The notes: generated by a model not told the origin, from the letters alone. A DNA stretch of 64,000 nucleotides from Marinomonas rhizomae (GCF_003315485.1 NZ_QNSE01000008.1:1-64000), one strand, 5' to 3'. Numbered from the stretch's first letter, positions 37,510 through 46,352 are shown. Translations and numbers: made by a program.

Positions 37510-38340
37510 GTGTTATTGAAATTTACCAAAATGCATGGTCTGGGAAACGATTTTGTCGTAGTGGATGCGGTGTCTCGTAAGGTGTTTTTTAATAAACAGC
37601 AAATCGAACGATTGAGTGATCGTAACTGGGGAATTGGATTTGATCAGCTTTTAGTTGTCGAGCCACCAACGAATCCAGATATGGATTTTCGCTACCGCAT
37701 TTACAATTCAGATGGTAGTGAAGTGGAGCATTGTGGAAATGGTGCTCGCTGCTTTGCTAAATTTGTCTTAGATCGAGAGTTAACGAATAAACGCATCATT
37801 AATGTTGAAACAAAACGTGGTGCAATCCAATTACGTGTAATAGACGGTGGTTTAGTCACAGTAGATATGGGAGCGCCAAGTTTTGAGCCAAAAGATTTGC
37901 CGTTTACGGCAGAGCCTTGTGATGGTCTTTACAAGATTATGGCTGGTGAGACAGAGTATTCAATAACGCCAGTATCTGTTGGTAACCCTCATGCCGTAAT
38001 TAAAGTAGATCAACTGATAGATGATGAAGTTGCTACGGTTGGACCCTTAATTGAGGGGCACGAACGTTTTCCTAGAAATGTAAATGTTGGTTTTATGCAG
38101 GTTATTAGTCCTGATGAAATCAATTTACGTGTTTATGAGCGTGGCGTGGGTGAAACTCAAGCCTGTGGGACTGGAGCTTGTGCGGCAGTCGTTGCTGGTA
38201 TTAAACAGGGGTGGTTATCTCCTAAGGTTACTGCTCATTTACGTGGCGGCGACCTACATATTGAATGGCAGGGTGAAGGCTTTCCTATTCTTATGACGGG
38301 TCCTGCTGCGAAGGTGTTCGAAGGTCAAATTTACCTGTAG
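37510..38340 (+). CDS. dapF: Diaminopimelate epimerase
   Basis: A 276-residue cofactor-independent epimerase that interconverts LL- and meso-diaminopimelate for lysine and peptidoglycan. Both catalytic cysteines are present, in EHCGNGARCFAKF (about residue 75) and QACGTGACAAVVAG (about 220). KMHGLGNDFVVVD is the standard start. GTG at 37510 is preceded by GAGGAG overlapping the lysA stop. Lysine synthesis is thus grouped with the envelope gene lptM. Confidence 0.97.
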   Translation: MLLKFTKMHGLGNDFVVVDAVSRKVFFNKQQIERLSDRNWGIGFDQLLVVEPPTNPDMDFRYRIYNSDGSEVEHCGNGARCFAKFVLDRELTNKRIINVETKRGAIQLRVIDGGLVTVDMGAPSFEPKDLPFTAEPCDGLYKIMAGETEYSITPVSVGNPHAVIKVDQLIDDEVATVGPLIEGHERFPRNVNVGFMQVISPDEINLRVYERGVGETQACGTGACAAVVAGIKQGWLSPKVTAHLRGGDLHIEWQGEGFPILMTGPAAKVFEGQIYL

Positions 38341-38347
38341 AGGGATT

Positions 38348-39013
38348 ATGAGCGAAGAAGAAGTAATTCAATATTTGTCAACAGCACCGGATTTTTTTAT
38401 TCGGAATACTGATTTGTTGGAGAGTCTGACGCTTCCTCATCCCGTTAATGGGAGGGCGGTTTCACTGCTTGAGTATCAGGTGCAATCGTTACGGAAAACG
38501 ACTGCAGATTATCGTGCAGAGTTTGATCGTTTAATAGACGTGGCTCGCGAGAATGAGTCTACCATGCAAAAAAGTCGTCGTTTAGTCTTAGCTGGCCTCA
38601 CTTGTAGCTCATTAGACGACCTTGCCGTTATTATTGATGACATGGTAAGAGATGATTTTGATGTCTCTCATCATGCGTTGGTTTTTTATGGTGAGTTTCC
38701 TGAGAGTGCGGTTAGATCTCATATGTTGGCGGAAGATGATGTGTTTTTGTCTCATACAGCAGGTTTTACTGACTGTTTTTGTGGCATGTTGCCAGCCAAT
38801 GAAATGAGCTTTCTTTTTCCAGATGATGCTTCCACAATCCGTTCTGTTGCTGTATTGCCGTTGCTTACTAGAGAGGGCGGGGAAGTGAAAAAACGTGGTG
38901 TTCTTGTATTGGGGGCTGAAAACCAATCTGCTTTTGATAAAGAAAAAGGGGCTCTGTTCCTTCAATATATTGCTGATTTATTGAGTGCTATTTTATTGAG
39001 GCTATTAACGTGA
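38348..39013 (+). CDS. DUF484 family protein
   Basis: A 221-residue protein of the DUF484 (YigA-like) family, a GAF-fold-like domain of unknown function that typically lies between dapF and xerC. The N-terminus (EEEVIQYLSTAPDFFIRNTDLLESL) and HPVNGRAVSLLEYQVQSLR are the family signature. A possible coiled coil spans about 40-75. Here the gene is followed directly by the HAD gene, overlapping by 4 bases (GTGA), with no xerC between. Confidence 0.92.
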   Translation: MSEEEVIQYLSTAPDFFIRNTDLLESLTLPHPVNGRAVSLLEYQVQSLRKTTADYRAEFDRLIDVARENESTMQKSRRLVLAGLTCSSLDDLAVIIDDMVRDDFDVSHHALVFYGEFPESAVRSHMLAEDDVFLSHTAGFTDCFCGMLPANEMSFLFPDDASTIRSVAVLPLLTREGGEVKKRGVLVLGAENQSAFDKEKGALFLQYIADLLSAILLRLLT

Positions 39014-39723
39014 ATGTGCTGATTACCTTTGACCTTGATAATACTCTTTGGGACGTCGCTCCCGTCATTATGAGAGCTGAATATGCGATGGAGTCTTGGT
39101 TTGAGGAACGTTTCCCAGGCTTTTCTCTACAATGCCCATTTCTCGTCCGAGATGAGTTCAAAAGCAAAATTTTGTCGGAAAAGCCAGAAATGGCTTTTAA
39201 CTTGACTGCGGTTCGGCTGGCTGTGTACAAACTGGCATTAAAGCAATTTGGACTGCCTTCAGAAGAAGCCGAATCTGTTGCAGGTGCTGCGTTGGCGCAT
39301 TTTTGTGAGTGGCGCCAAAAAGTGGATCTTTATCCTCATGTTGTGGATGTTTTAGAGGCCTTGCAGCAAGACTATACTTTGGCTGTTATTACTAACGGTA
39401 ATGCTGATGTCTTCCACCCTTATGTTGGTCTAGGTCAATACTTTGATTTTGCAGTCCGTGCAGATCAAGTTGGTATCGCAAAACCTGCTGTTGATGTGTT
39501 TTCAATGGCGGCTAAAAATGCGGGCGTAGAGATATCTGAACTCATTCATGTGGGGGATCATCCTGTCGATGATGTTTTTGGAGCATCTAATGCTGGTGCA
39601 AAAAGTGTCTGGTTTAATCGCCATGGCGCGCAGCGTTGGGGAGATGATTGGGGAGCTCGCTCACACGCAGAAATACACTCATTGCTTGAATTGCCAACGG
39701 TTATACGATCTTTAATGCTATAG
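39010..39723 (+). CDS. yigB: HAD-superfamily hydrolase (YigB-like)
   Basis: A 237-residue haloacid-dehalogenase-type phosphatase. Motif I FDLDNTLWDV holds the nucleophile Asp (about residue 8); motif II is VITNGNAD, motif III lies around KPAVDVFSMA and motif IV is HVGDHPVDDVFGASNAGAK. E. coli YigB dephosphorylates FMN and sugar phosphates, and this protein may do the same (inference). GTG at 39010 overlaps the DUF484 stop. It ends the lptM-lysA-dapF-DUF484-yigB operon. Confidence 0.93.
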   Translation: MNVLITFDLDNTLWDVAPVIMRAEYAMESWFEERFPGFSLQCPFLVRDEFKSKILSEKPEMAFNLTAVRLAVYKLALKQFGLPSEEAESVAGAALAHFCEWRQKVDLYPHVVDVLEALQQDYTLAVITNGNADVFHPYVGLGQYFDFAVRADQVGIAKPAVDVFSMAAKNAGVEISELIHVGDHPVDDVFGASNAGAKSVWFNRHGAQRWGDDWGARSHAEIHSLLELPTVIRSLML

Positions 39724-39827
39724 CATTTTTCTATTGCTTTAATTAGATAGAACTCATTTTTACCCCAATCATTTAGTGATACACTAGCCATATTCATTAG
39801 TTAAATATAGAGTTTTGAGGAATTATT

Positions 39828-40154
39828 ATGAGTGAGAACACAATTCAAATCACTGATGCTCAATTTGCAGAAGAAGTGCTTAATTCAGAAATCCCTGTAA
39901 TTGTAGATTTTTGGGCTCCATGGTGTGGACCTTGTAAAATGATTGCGCCTGTTTTGGAAGACGTTGCAGCAGAATACGCGGGCAAAGTAAAAGTTGTAAA
40001 ACTTAACGTTGATGAAAACCAAGAAACAGCGCCTAAATACAATGTACGAGGTATCCCTACTTTGCTTATCGTTAAAGGTGGTGAAGTGGTAGCAACTAAA
40101 GTAGGTGCTGTGTCTAAATCTCAATTGGTAGATTTTGTAAACAGCGCAATCTAA
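39828..40154 (+). CDS. trxA: Thioredoxin 1
   Basis: A 108-residue thioredoxin with active site WAPWCGPCK (CGPC at about residues 33-36) and the cis-Pro in GIPTLLIVKGG (about 76), the same size as E. coli TrxA. It keeps cytosolic proteins reduced through thioredoxin reductase. It is monocistronic, with a strong gaggaat ribosome-binding site and a terminator 43 bases after it. Confidence 0.97.
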   Translation: MSENTIQITDAQFAEEVLNSEIPVIVDFWAPWCGPCKMIAPVLEDVAAEYAGKVKVVKLNVDENQETAPKYNVRGIPTLLIVKGGEVVATKVGAVSKSQLVDFVNSAI

Positions 40155-40195
40155 CGCCTGGGATTTATACCCTAGTTAGACTATTTTGATGTTAT

Positions 40196-40223
40196 AAAAG
40201 CAGCCGACAGGCTGCTTTTTTTG
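40196..40223 (+). terminator. Terminator of trxA
   Basis: A perfect 10-bp stem (aaaagcagcc / ggctgctttt) with loop gaca and a T-run isolates trxA from the flagellar genes. Confidence 0.9.
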
Positions 40224-40369
40224 TTTTTAACTTCCATCCTTATTTCTCCCTGTAGTTATCTTCTAATAAATTCATTAATAGTGGCTTCTCTTTCAGATAT
40301 GCGTTGCCGCTTTTTGCCGTTTAGACTTTTTTGAAGTGTAAGCCATTGAAAAATAATATAAATATTTAT

Positions 40370-40385
40370 TGGCATTATAATTGCT
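40370..40385 (+). promoter_or_regulatory. Sigma-54 (RpoN) type promoter of flgBCDE
   Basis: TGGCATTATAATTGCT has the full -24 (TGGCA) and -12 (TTGCT) elements with the exact GG-N10-GC spacing. It lies about 43 bases before the flgB start, so transcription would begin near 40397. Hook and basal-body operons of polar flagellates commonly use RpoN with a FleQ/FlrC-type activator. Confidence 0.8.
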
Positions 40386-40427
40386 TTGTATTGTTCGTAT
40401 AGATGATTAATGTTTTTTGAGGATCGA

Positions 40428-40820
40428 ATGGCTATTTCTTTTGCAAGTGCATTTGCTGGACATGATAAGACGCTGGAGTTTCGCAGTGCGAGAGCGGCGG
40501 TCTTGGCAAATAATATTGCTAATGCTGACACCCCAAATTACAAGGCGAGAGATATTTCGTTCGATTCTCTTTTAGATAATGAAAGCAAAAAACTGCAGCT
40601 TGCTGGGTCAAATTCACGCCATATCTCTGGTGAAGGATTTTCTGGCGAGTCTGAGGGATTGTTATACCGAAATGCTAACCAGCCATCTTTGGATGGCAAT
40701 ACGGTTGATATGCAAAGAGAGCAAGCTGAATATGCTCAGAACTCATTGCAGTTTGATACAAGTTTTATGTTCTTGGATCGAAAAATTAACGGCATGAAAA
40801 AAGCGCTTACTGGGAATTAA
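40428..40820 (+). CDS. flgB: Flagellar basal-body rod protein FlgB
   Basis: A 130-residue proximal-rod protein. RAAVLANNIANADTPNYKARD (about residues 20-40) is the conserved N-terminal flagellar rod motif. ATG at 40428 has GAGGA before it and gives the normal N-terminus (MAISFASAFAGHDKTLE). It is first in flgBCDE, behind the sigma-54-type promoter. Genes often found upstream in relatives (flgA, flgM, flgN, cheV, cheR) are absent here. Confidence 0.95.
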   Translation: MAISFASAFAGHDKTLEFRSARAAVLANNIANADTPNYKARDISFDSLLDNESKKLQLAGSNSRHISGEGFSGESEGLLYRNANQPSLDGNTVDMQREQAEYAQNSLQFDTSFMFLDRKINGMKKALTGN

Positions 40821-40825
40821 TTACG

Positions 40826-41275
40826 ATGTCATTAAGTAATATTTTTACTATCTCTGGGTCTGCAATGAGTGCCCAAACTATTCGTTTGAATACGATTGCG
40901 AGCAATATGGCTAACGTAGACAGTGCGGCAAGCTCAGCAGATCAGACTTATCGTGCTCGTAAGCCCGTATTTTCACAGATGATGAATGACAGTATGCGTG
41001 AGTATGGTTGGAACAACGCAAACAAAGATGACACTGGTGCTGGTGTTGGGGTAAAAGTGGATGGCATTGTGGAATCTGATGCGCCTTTACAGCCGAGATA
41101 TGAACCAGATCACCCAATGGCAAATGAAGAGGGTTACGTGTTTTATCCAAACGTAAATCCAATGGAAGAGATGGCCGATATGATGTCAGCGTCTCGTTCT
41201 TTTCAGACAAACGTAGAGATTATGAACTCAGCCAAAAGTATGATGCAGAAAATGCTCACGCTTGGGCAGTCATAG
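40826..41275 (+). CDS. flgC: Flagellar basal-body rod protein FlgC
   Basis: A 149-residue proximal-rod protein, slightly longer than the 134 residues in E. coli. The N-terminal rod motif reads TIRLNTIASNMANVDSAAS, and the C-terminal helix EMADMMSASRSFQTNVEIMN is the conserved rod/hook packing helix. It starts 5 bases after flgB. Confidence 0.95.
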   Translation: MSLSNIFTISGSAMSAQTIRLNTIASNMANVDSAASSADQTYRARKPVFSQMMNDSMREYGWNNANKDDTGAGVGVKVDGIVESDAPLQPRYEPDHPMANEEGYVFYPNVNPMEEMADMMSASRSFQTNVEIMNSAKSMMQKMLTLGQS

Positions 41276-41285
41276 GAGCTGACAG

Positions 41286-41990
41286 ATGGCAAATATATCT
41301 GACTCGAAAGGTCTTAATGGGCTTATTTCCCAATATGGGACAGAAGCGGCTAAGACAAAAGCTGGCATTGAAAAGCCAGAAGTTCCAAAAGATGAGGCTG
41401 CGCTTGCAGATCAGAATGTCTTTTTGAAGCTTTATATTGAGCAGCTTAAAGGGCAAGATCCGACGGCGCCACAAGATACTAATGATATGGTGGCGCAAAT
41501 GTCTCAGTTTAGCTCTCTAGAGCGGCTGACTAGTATCTCTGATCAATTGGAAAACATGGCTACTTCGCTTACGTCTAATCAAGCACTTAGTGCTTCTACG
41601 CTAGTGGGTAAGTCTATATTGATGGATGGCAATAAAGCGAAAGTAACCGATGGATTGGAACCTGTACAAATAAGAACCGTCATTCCGGAAGATTCGCAAG
41701 TCGCTTCATTGAGAATATTTGATGCGGATAATCGTCTTGTCCGTACTGCCACTTTAAATTCGGGTGAGTACAAATGGGATAAGTTAGATGACGACGGAAA
41801 TGTTTTGCCGCCAGGTGAATATCGCTTTGCCGCCTCGTCAGCTAATGATAAAGGCGAAATATCGGCGTTGAATACTCAGCTTCCTACGCGTATTCAAGGT
41901 GTCACCATTAATGGTGAAAATGGCACGGTTTTAAACGTGGAGAATCACGGAAAAATCAAACTTACGAATGAATTAGAAATATTAGGGTGA
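41286..41990 (+). CDS. flgD: Hook assembly scaffold protein FlgD
   Basis: A 234-residue hook-capping protein needed for FlgE polymerisation and shed later. The conserved N-terminal block FLKLYIEQLKGQDPTAPQDT-like segment followed by MVAQMSQFSSLERL is clear (about 45-80). The C-terminal FlgD Tudor/Fn3-like region contains GEYKWDKLDDDGNVLPPGEY. It ends at 41990, 12 bases before flgE. Confidence 0.95.
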   Translation: MANISDSKGLNGLISQYGTEAAKTKAGIEKPEVPKDEAALADQNVFLKLYIEQLKGQDPTAPQDTNDMVAQMSQFSSLERLTSISDQLENMATSLTSNQALSASTLVGKSILMDGNKAKVTDGLEPVQIRTVIPEDSQVASLRIFDADNRLVRTATLNSGEYKWDKLDDDGNVLPPGEYRFAASSANDKGEISALNTQLPTRIQGVTINGENGTVLNVENHGKIKLTNELEILG

Positions 41991-42002
41991 TTGGAGAGTA
42001 TT

Positions 42003-43700
42003 ATGGGATTCAATACCGCACTGTCTGGCATTAAAGCGTCTGCCGATTATTTAAGTGTTACCGGTAATAATATTGCCAACGCCGATACAACGGGCTTTAA
42101 AAAGTCACGTATTGAATTTGATGATCTCTACAATACTAGCGTACTGGGGGCCGGAAGTGGCAACAGTATTGGCTCTGGTGTGAGTGTTAGTAAGGTTTCG
42201 CAAGAGTTTTCGGCGGGTAACTTGTCTTATACTGATAATAATCTAGATCTAGCGGTAGATGGCAGTGGTTTTTTTGTCCTTGATTCTGGCATTGCTCAAT
42301 CCTATACCCGTGCAGGCAATTTTAAACTGGATGAAAATGGCTTTCTGGTAACTAATACTGGGAGTAATGTGCTGGGTTTTAACGCAGTAGATGGTGTTGT
42401 TGGTGGTAATTTAGAGGACTTAAAAGTCCCAACGGATCGTATTCCTCCCGAGCCAACTACGACGATGGGTTTAAAGGTGAATTTAGACTCAAAGAGTGAA
42501 GACATTCCAGCCTTTATTAAAGCAGACTTTGATCCGTTGAATCCGGATACTTATAACTATACGCAAACGCAAGGTGTTGTTGACGGTAACGGTAAAAATC
42601 ACATCGTTACTTATTATTATGCGAAAAGTGAGTTGCCAAATACTTACAAAGTCCATGCCACTGTAGATGGTAACTTGACAGATGATACTGGTGCGGCATT
42701 TTTGGGTGAAACCTACGCAACTTATAATTCATCTGAAAGTGATACGGATTACAACGGTGATGGTACTAACGAACAGCCGTTTGAGCTTCTTTATATCGGT
42801 GCGACTGAACCTGGTGAGGCCGATATTGCGGCAGCGACTAAAGCTCCTTTAGCTGTGGCTGGAACATTAGGTGGTGTCGCGATTGCATCGGCGCTTGCTC
42901 CAACTGAAGTGCGTGAGCCTAGTGCTGTAGCTCGAGAAGCTTTTGATCCATTAGACCCTGATACTTATAATTACGGTAATACACGAACCGTTTTTGACTC
43001 TTTGGGTGAGGCTCATACAGTGGGTTATTACTTCATCAAACAAGGTGAAAACAATACCTATGAGCTGCGTGTAACAATGGATGGCGAAGAGAGCTATACA
43101 GATCCTTTGACAGGTGAAGATACGCGATATTTAGAAAAAAATACGACAGTCTCTTTTGATGCCGCTGGTAATTTGATGGGGGCTTATCGTGGGCTTCCTC
43201 CTTTTGGGGTAGCGCAGCCAATCACATTAGAAATTATGGGGATTGACCCAACTAATCGTGGGCAAATCACACCGTTGGATCTAACTGGATCGACGCAGTT
43301 TGCATTAAATAATACTGATAATTTTGAGCAGAACGGTTTTTCTGCTGGTGAGCTGCAAGGTGTATCGTTTGATAGTGATGGCTTCTTGATGGCCAATTAC
43401 ACCAATCAACAAACGGCAACACTTGGCCAGATTGCCTTGGCAACCTTTGACAGTACTGACGGTCTTATGCCGTCAGGGCACACTTCTTGGTTGGCTAGTA
43501 AGGGTTCTGGACCTGCTGATATAGGTCGTCCAAACACAGGGACATTTGGCAAAGTTCAAGGGGGAGCGTTAGAGGAGTCTAACGTTGACCTTACGTCTGA
43601 ATTGGTTGCGCTTATTGAGGCGCAGCGTAATTACCAAGCAAACAGTAAGACATTAGAAACAGAAAACACGGTTACTCAGACGATAATTAACCTACGCTAA
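42003..43700 (+). CDS. flgE: Flagellar hook protein FlgE (long form, internal duplication)
   Basis: A 565-residue hook subunit, longer than the 402 residues in E. coli. The N-terminal rod motif (SVTGNNIANADTTGFKKSRI, about 18-37) and C-terminal packing helix (LIEAQRNYQANSKTLETEN) are intact. The middle carries a repeated module: FDPLNPDTYNY at about residue 176 and FDPLDPDTYNY at about 314, each followed by a similar strand pattern (YYYAKSELPNTYKVHATVDG and YYFIKQGENNTYELRVTMDG). This should enlarge the outward-facing hook domains. The ATG at 42003 follows ggagag. A terminator ends the flgBCDE operon. Confidence 0.96.
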   Translation: MGFNTALSGIKASADYLSVTGNNIANADTTGFKKSRIEFDDLYNTSVLGAGSGNSIGSGVSVSKVSQEFSAGNLSYTDNNLDLAVDGSGFFVLDSGIAQSYTRAGNFKLDENGFLVTNTGSNVLGFNAVDGVVGGNLEDLKVPTDRIPPEPTTTMGLKVNLDSKSEDIPAFIKADFDPLNPDTYNYTQTQGVVDGNGKNHIVTYYYAKSELPNTYKVHATVDGNLTDDTGAAFLGETYATYNSSESDTDYNGDGTNEQPFELLYIGATEPGEADIAAATKAPLAVAGTLGGVAIASALAPTEVREPSAVAREAFDPLDPDTYNYGNTRTVFDSLGEAHTVGYYFIKQGENNTYELRVTMDGEESYTDPLTGEDTRYLEKNTTVSFDAAGNLMGAYRGLPPFGVAQPITLEIMGIDPTNRGQITPLDLTGSTQFALNNTDNFEQNGFSAGELQGVSFDSDGFLMANYTNQQTATLGQIALATFDSTDGLMPSGHTSWLASKGSGPADIGRPNTGTFGKVQGGALEESNVDLTSELVALIEAQRNYQANSKTLETENTVTQTIINLR

Positions 43701-43724
43701 TTTTCTGGAGAGAGAAGATTTGAT

Positions 43725-43758
43725 GCCGGAACAGCTTTGCTGTTTCGGCTTTTTTTTT
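43725..43758 (+). terminator. Terminator between flgE and flgF
   Basis: An 11-base stem with one G-T-type mismatch (gccggaacagc / gctgtttcggc) and loop ttt is followed by nine T. It separates flgBCDE from flgFGHIJ. Confidence 0.88.
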
Positions 43759-43782
43759 GCCTTTTTTATTGTTTTTATAAGT

Positions 43783-43798
43783 TGGTACGTTTTTTGAT
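43783..43798 (+). promoter_or_regulatory. Weak sigma-54-like site before flgF
   Basis: TGGTACGTTTTTTGAT has a good -24 and correct spacing, but the invariant GC of the -12 element is GA. It is correctly placed after the flgE terminator and 43 bases before flgF, yet the GC change makes it doubtful. Confidence 0.3.
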
Positions 43799-43840
43799 AG
43801 TAGTTACCCTAGTTATGTAAATTCTTCTGGGAGAATTGTA

Positions 43841-44584
43841 GTGGATAAGGCCTTATATTTAGCAATGAGTGGTGGTGTGCAAACCATGAATGCTCAAACA
43901 ATACACGCTAACAATCTGGCAAACGTTAGTACAACTGGTTTTCGATCTGACTTCGAACAGGCTCGTTCTATGCAAGTGTATGGTGATTACCATCCGAGTC
44001 GTGTTTATGCGATGACAGAGAATCCAGCGACACGCTATACGCAAGGTGACATGATACAAACAGGTAGAAACCTAGATGTTGCGGTTGCAGGAGAAGGTTT
44101 TATTGCTGTTTATGATGAAAGTGGTCAAGAGGCTTACACTCGAGCGGGTGATTTTCAAATTAATGCTGCAGGGCAGCTAGTGACAGGAAGAGGTTTGCCT
44201 GTTGCCGGTGTCGCGGGGCCTATTTTTTTGCCGCCTTCCGATAGTATTAATATTACGGCTGACGGATCTATTTCTATTGTTCCTCAAGGTGGTGCCAATA
44301 ATGAAGTGGCGGTGCTTAATCAGATTAAACTAGTGAACCCCGATAAACAAAACTTACGCAAAGAAGAAGACGGCTTAATCCATACCCGTGATGGGCAGGT
44401 AATGGAGGCCGATCCCAATGTTCAATTGGTAAGTGGTTTTATCGAAGGAAGTAATGTAAACGCGGTTGAAGAGATGACGCACATTATGAATTTGGCCCGT
44501 CGTTTCGAAATGAATGTGAAAATGATGGATTCTATCCGAGACAACGCAGATTCTTCTGCCCGTATTTTACAGCGAACATCTTGA
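43841..44584 (+). CDS. flgF: Flagellar basal-body rod protein FlgF
   Basis: A 247-residue rod protein. MNAQTIHANNLANVSTTGFR carries the N-terminal motif and VEEMTHIMNLARRFEMNVKM the C-terminal helix; the FlgG-like DLAVAGEGF block is seen as LDVAVAGEGFIAVYDESG. The GTG start at 43841 is preceded by gggaga. It heads flgFGHIJ. Confidence 0.95.
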   Translation: MDKALYLAMSGGVQTMNAQTIHANNLANVSTTGFRSDFEQARSMQVYGDYHPSRVYAMTENPATRYTQGDMIQTGRNLDVAVAGEGFIAVYDESGQEAYTRAGDFQINAAGQLVTGRGLPVAGVAGPIFLPPSDSINITADGSISIVPQGGANNEVAVLNQIKLVNPDKQNLRKEEDGLIHTRDGQVMEADPNVQLVSGFIEGSNVNAVEEMTHIMNLARRFEMNVKMMDSIRDNADSSARILQRTS

Positions 44585-44646
44585 TCTCGGTCTGATATTG
44601 CATAACAAATAGCGTAAAGAATAACGGAATTAAATGAGAGGCTTTT

Positions 44647-45432
44647 ATGAATTCGGCATTATGGGTTAGTAAAACCGGTTTAAGTGCGATGGATAAACAA
44701 TTAAACGTCGTAGCCAACAACTTGGCAAACGTTTCGACGACTGCATTTAAAAAAGACAGAGCAGTGTTTGAAGATCTTATGTATAAAACCGTGCGAGCAC
44801 CAGGTGGCTTGAGTGCTCAAAATGCTGAGTTACCATCAGGTTTGCAGCTAGGTACTGGTGTTAAAGTTGGAGCAACACAAAAAGATTTCTCCAATGGCGA
44901 CTACAATATGACGGATAGACAGCTTGATGTTGCTATTCAAGGTAAAGGTTTTTTACAGGTTTTACAGCCTGATGGAACGATTGCCTACACACGTGATGGA
45001 AGTCTTCAGCTTAATAGTCAGGGACAGCTTGCTACATCTGGCGGTTTAGTGGTTGAGCCAGGGATTCAAATTGATCCAGATGCGATTGAAATTATGATTG
45101 CAGAAGATGGTATTGTGTCAGTCCGTAAGAATGGTGATGCTGATGCTCAGCAAGTTGGTGCGATTAATATTGCTGGGTTTATTAATCCGACTGGCTTAAG
45201 TTCTGCTGGACAAAATATATTCACAGAGACAAATGCGAGTGGTCCTCCATTGGTAGGTGTGCCAGGTACCGACTCATTAGGTACTATCGCTCAAGGAATG
45301 CTTGAGGCGTCTAACGTGAACTCTATTGAGGAGTTGGTTAATATGATCACGACGCAACGAGCTTATGAAATGAATTCAAAAGTTATCGCGTCTGCGGATG
45401 GCATGATGAGCTTTGCAATACAGCAGTTATAG
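44647..45432 (+). CDS. flgG: Flagellar distal rod protein FlgG
   Basis: A 261-residue distal-rod protein, almost the E. coli length (260). LNVVANNLANVSTTAFKKDR is the rod motif, DVAIQGKGFLQVLQPDGT is the conserved FlgG block, and SIEELVNMITTQRAYEMNSK is the C-terminal helix. ATG preceded by gagaggc. Ends 14 bases before flgH. Confidence 0.97.
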   Translation: MNSALWVSKTGLSAMDKQLNVVANNLANVSTTAFKKDRAVFEDLMYKTVRAPGGLSAQNAELPSGLQLGTGVKVGATQKDFSNGDYNMTDRQLDVAIQGKGFLQVLQPDGTIAYTRDGSLQLNSQGQLATSGGLVVEPGIQIDPDAIEIMIAEDGIVSVRKNGDADAQQVGAINIAGFINPTGLSSAGQNIFTETNASGPPLVGVPGTDSLGTIAQGMLEASNVNSIEELVNMITTQRAYEMNSKVIASADGMMSFAIQQL

Positions 45433-45445
45433 TGACGTGTGGAAT

Positions 45446-46303
45446 ATGATGAAGATTAAATTTGCATTTTTAGTGGCTTTTAGCGCTTGTTTGTCTGGTT
45501 GTCTTTCTTGGGACGTTAACCAGCAAGCTGTTGCTAATGCGGCCGCCGCGGGGGCAGCCGCAGCGGCAACGGATGCGGTTATTGACGCGGTCACTGATGA
45601 TGACGATGATGCTGAAGAGTCTGAAGAGTCTCCATCAGATGTTCCACGAAAAGGGTTTGTACCAGACCCTAATGACCCATTAAATGGGCCAAATATAAGC
45701 CAATCTATTCAGTCAGATGACCCTTATTATGCGCCAGTGCATCCGAATGGTATGACGCCTTCGCAGGCTCCAACAGGTGGTATTTATCAGACGAGTATGG
45801 GGGACGTATTTTTTGGTGATCAGAAAGCCAGCAAAGTTGGTGATATCTTGACCATTAACTTGAATGAGACCACAACCTCGACTAAGGCGAATGCGGCAAC
45901 GGTTTCCAAGTCTTCTTCAGCAACCATCGAAAATCCGACGATATTAGGGCAAGAGTTGAAGGTCGATACAACACTTCCTCAACAAGGGACAGATTTTTCT
46001 GGGAACGCCTCAGCGAACCAAAATAATAGTTTAAGTGGTACGATATCAGTAACTGTATATAAAGCGTATCCAAATGGTTTGTTGGCGGTACGAGGGGAGA
46101 AATGGCTACGCTTAAATCAAGGTGACGAATACATTCGTTTCTCTGGGGTAGTTCGTAAACAAGATATTTCACCAAATAACACGGTAGAATCTGAACGCGT
46201 TGCTGACGCGAGAATTACGTATTCTGGTACTGGTGATGTCGCAGCTGGAAGTGAGCAGGGCTGGGTAAGTCGCTTGCTTAACTCCAGTGATATGCCTTAT
46301 TAA
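45446..46303 (+). CDS. flgH: Flagellar L-ring lipoprotein FlgH (with Ala/acidic insert)
   Basis: A 285-residue outer-membrane ring protein, about 50 longer than E. coli FlgH. Signal peptide with lipobox CLSGC (Cys at about 19). The canonical body has PTGGIYQTSMGDVFFGDQKA, VGDILTINLNETTTSTKAN and LAVRGEKWLRLNQGDEYIRFSG. The extra part, about residues 28-65, is an alanine-rich stretch followed by a very acidic one (VTDDDDDAEESEESPSD). ATG at 45446 or 45449 follows gtgtgga. Confidence 0.95.
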   Translation: MMKIKFAFLVAFSACLSGCLSWDVNQQAVANAAAAGAAAAATDAVIDAVTDDDDDAEESEESPSDVPRKGFVPDPNDPLNGPNISQSIQSDDPYYAPVHPNGMTPSQAPTGGIYQTSMGDVFFGDQKASKVGDILTINLNETTTSTKANAATVSKSSSATIENPTILGQELKVDTTLPQQGTDFSGNASANQNNSLSGTISVTVYKAYPNGLLAVRGEKWLRLNQGDEYIRFSGVVRKQDISPNNTVESERVADARITYSGTGDVAAGSEQGWVSRLLNSSDMPY

Positions 46304-46352
46304 TTTTATGATATAACAGCTGAGAGGTTTGCTCCTCTTAATAGGTGATGTG

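Noticed and set aside
40256..40531. Minus-strand 91-codon frame upstream of flgB
   Set aside because: It overlaps the start of flgB and the sigma-54 promoter, has no ribosome-binding site, and its first part mirrors FlgB coding sequence.
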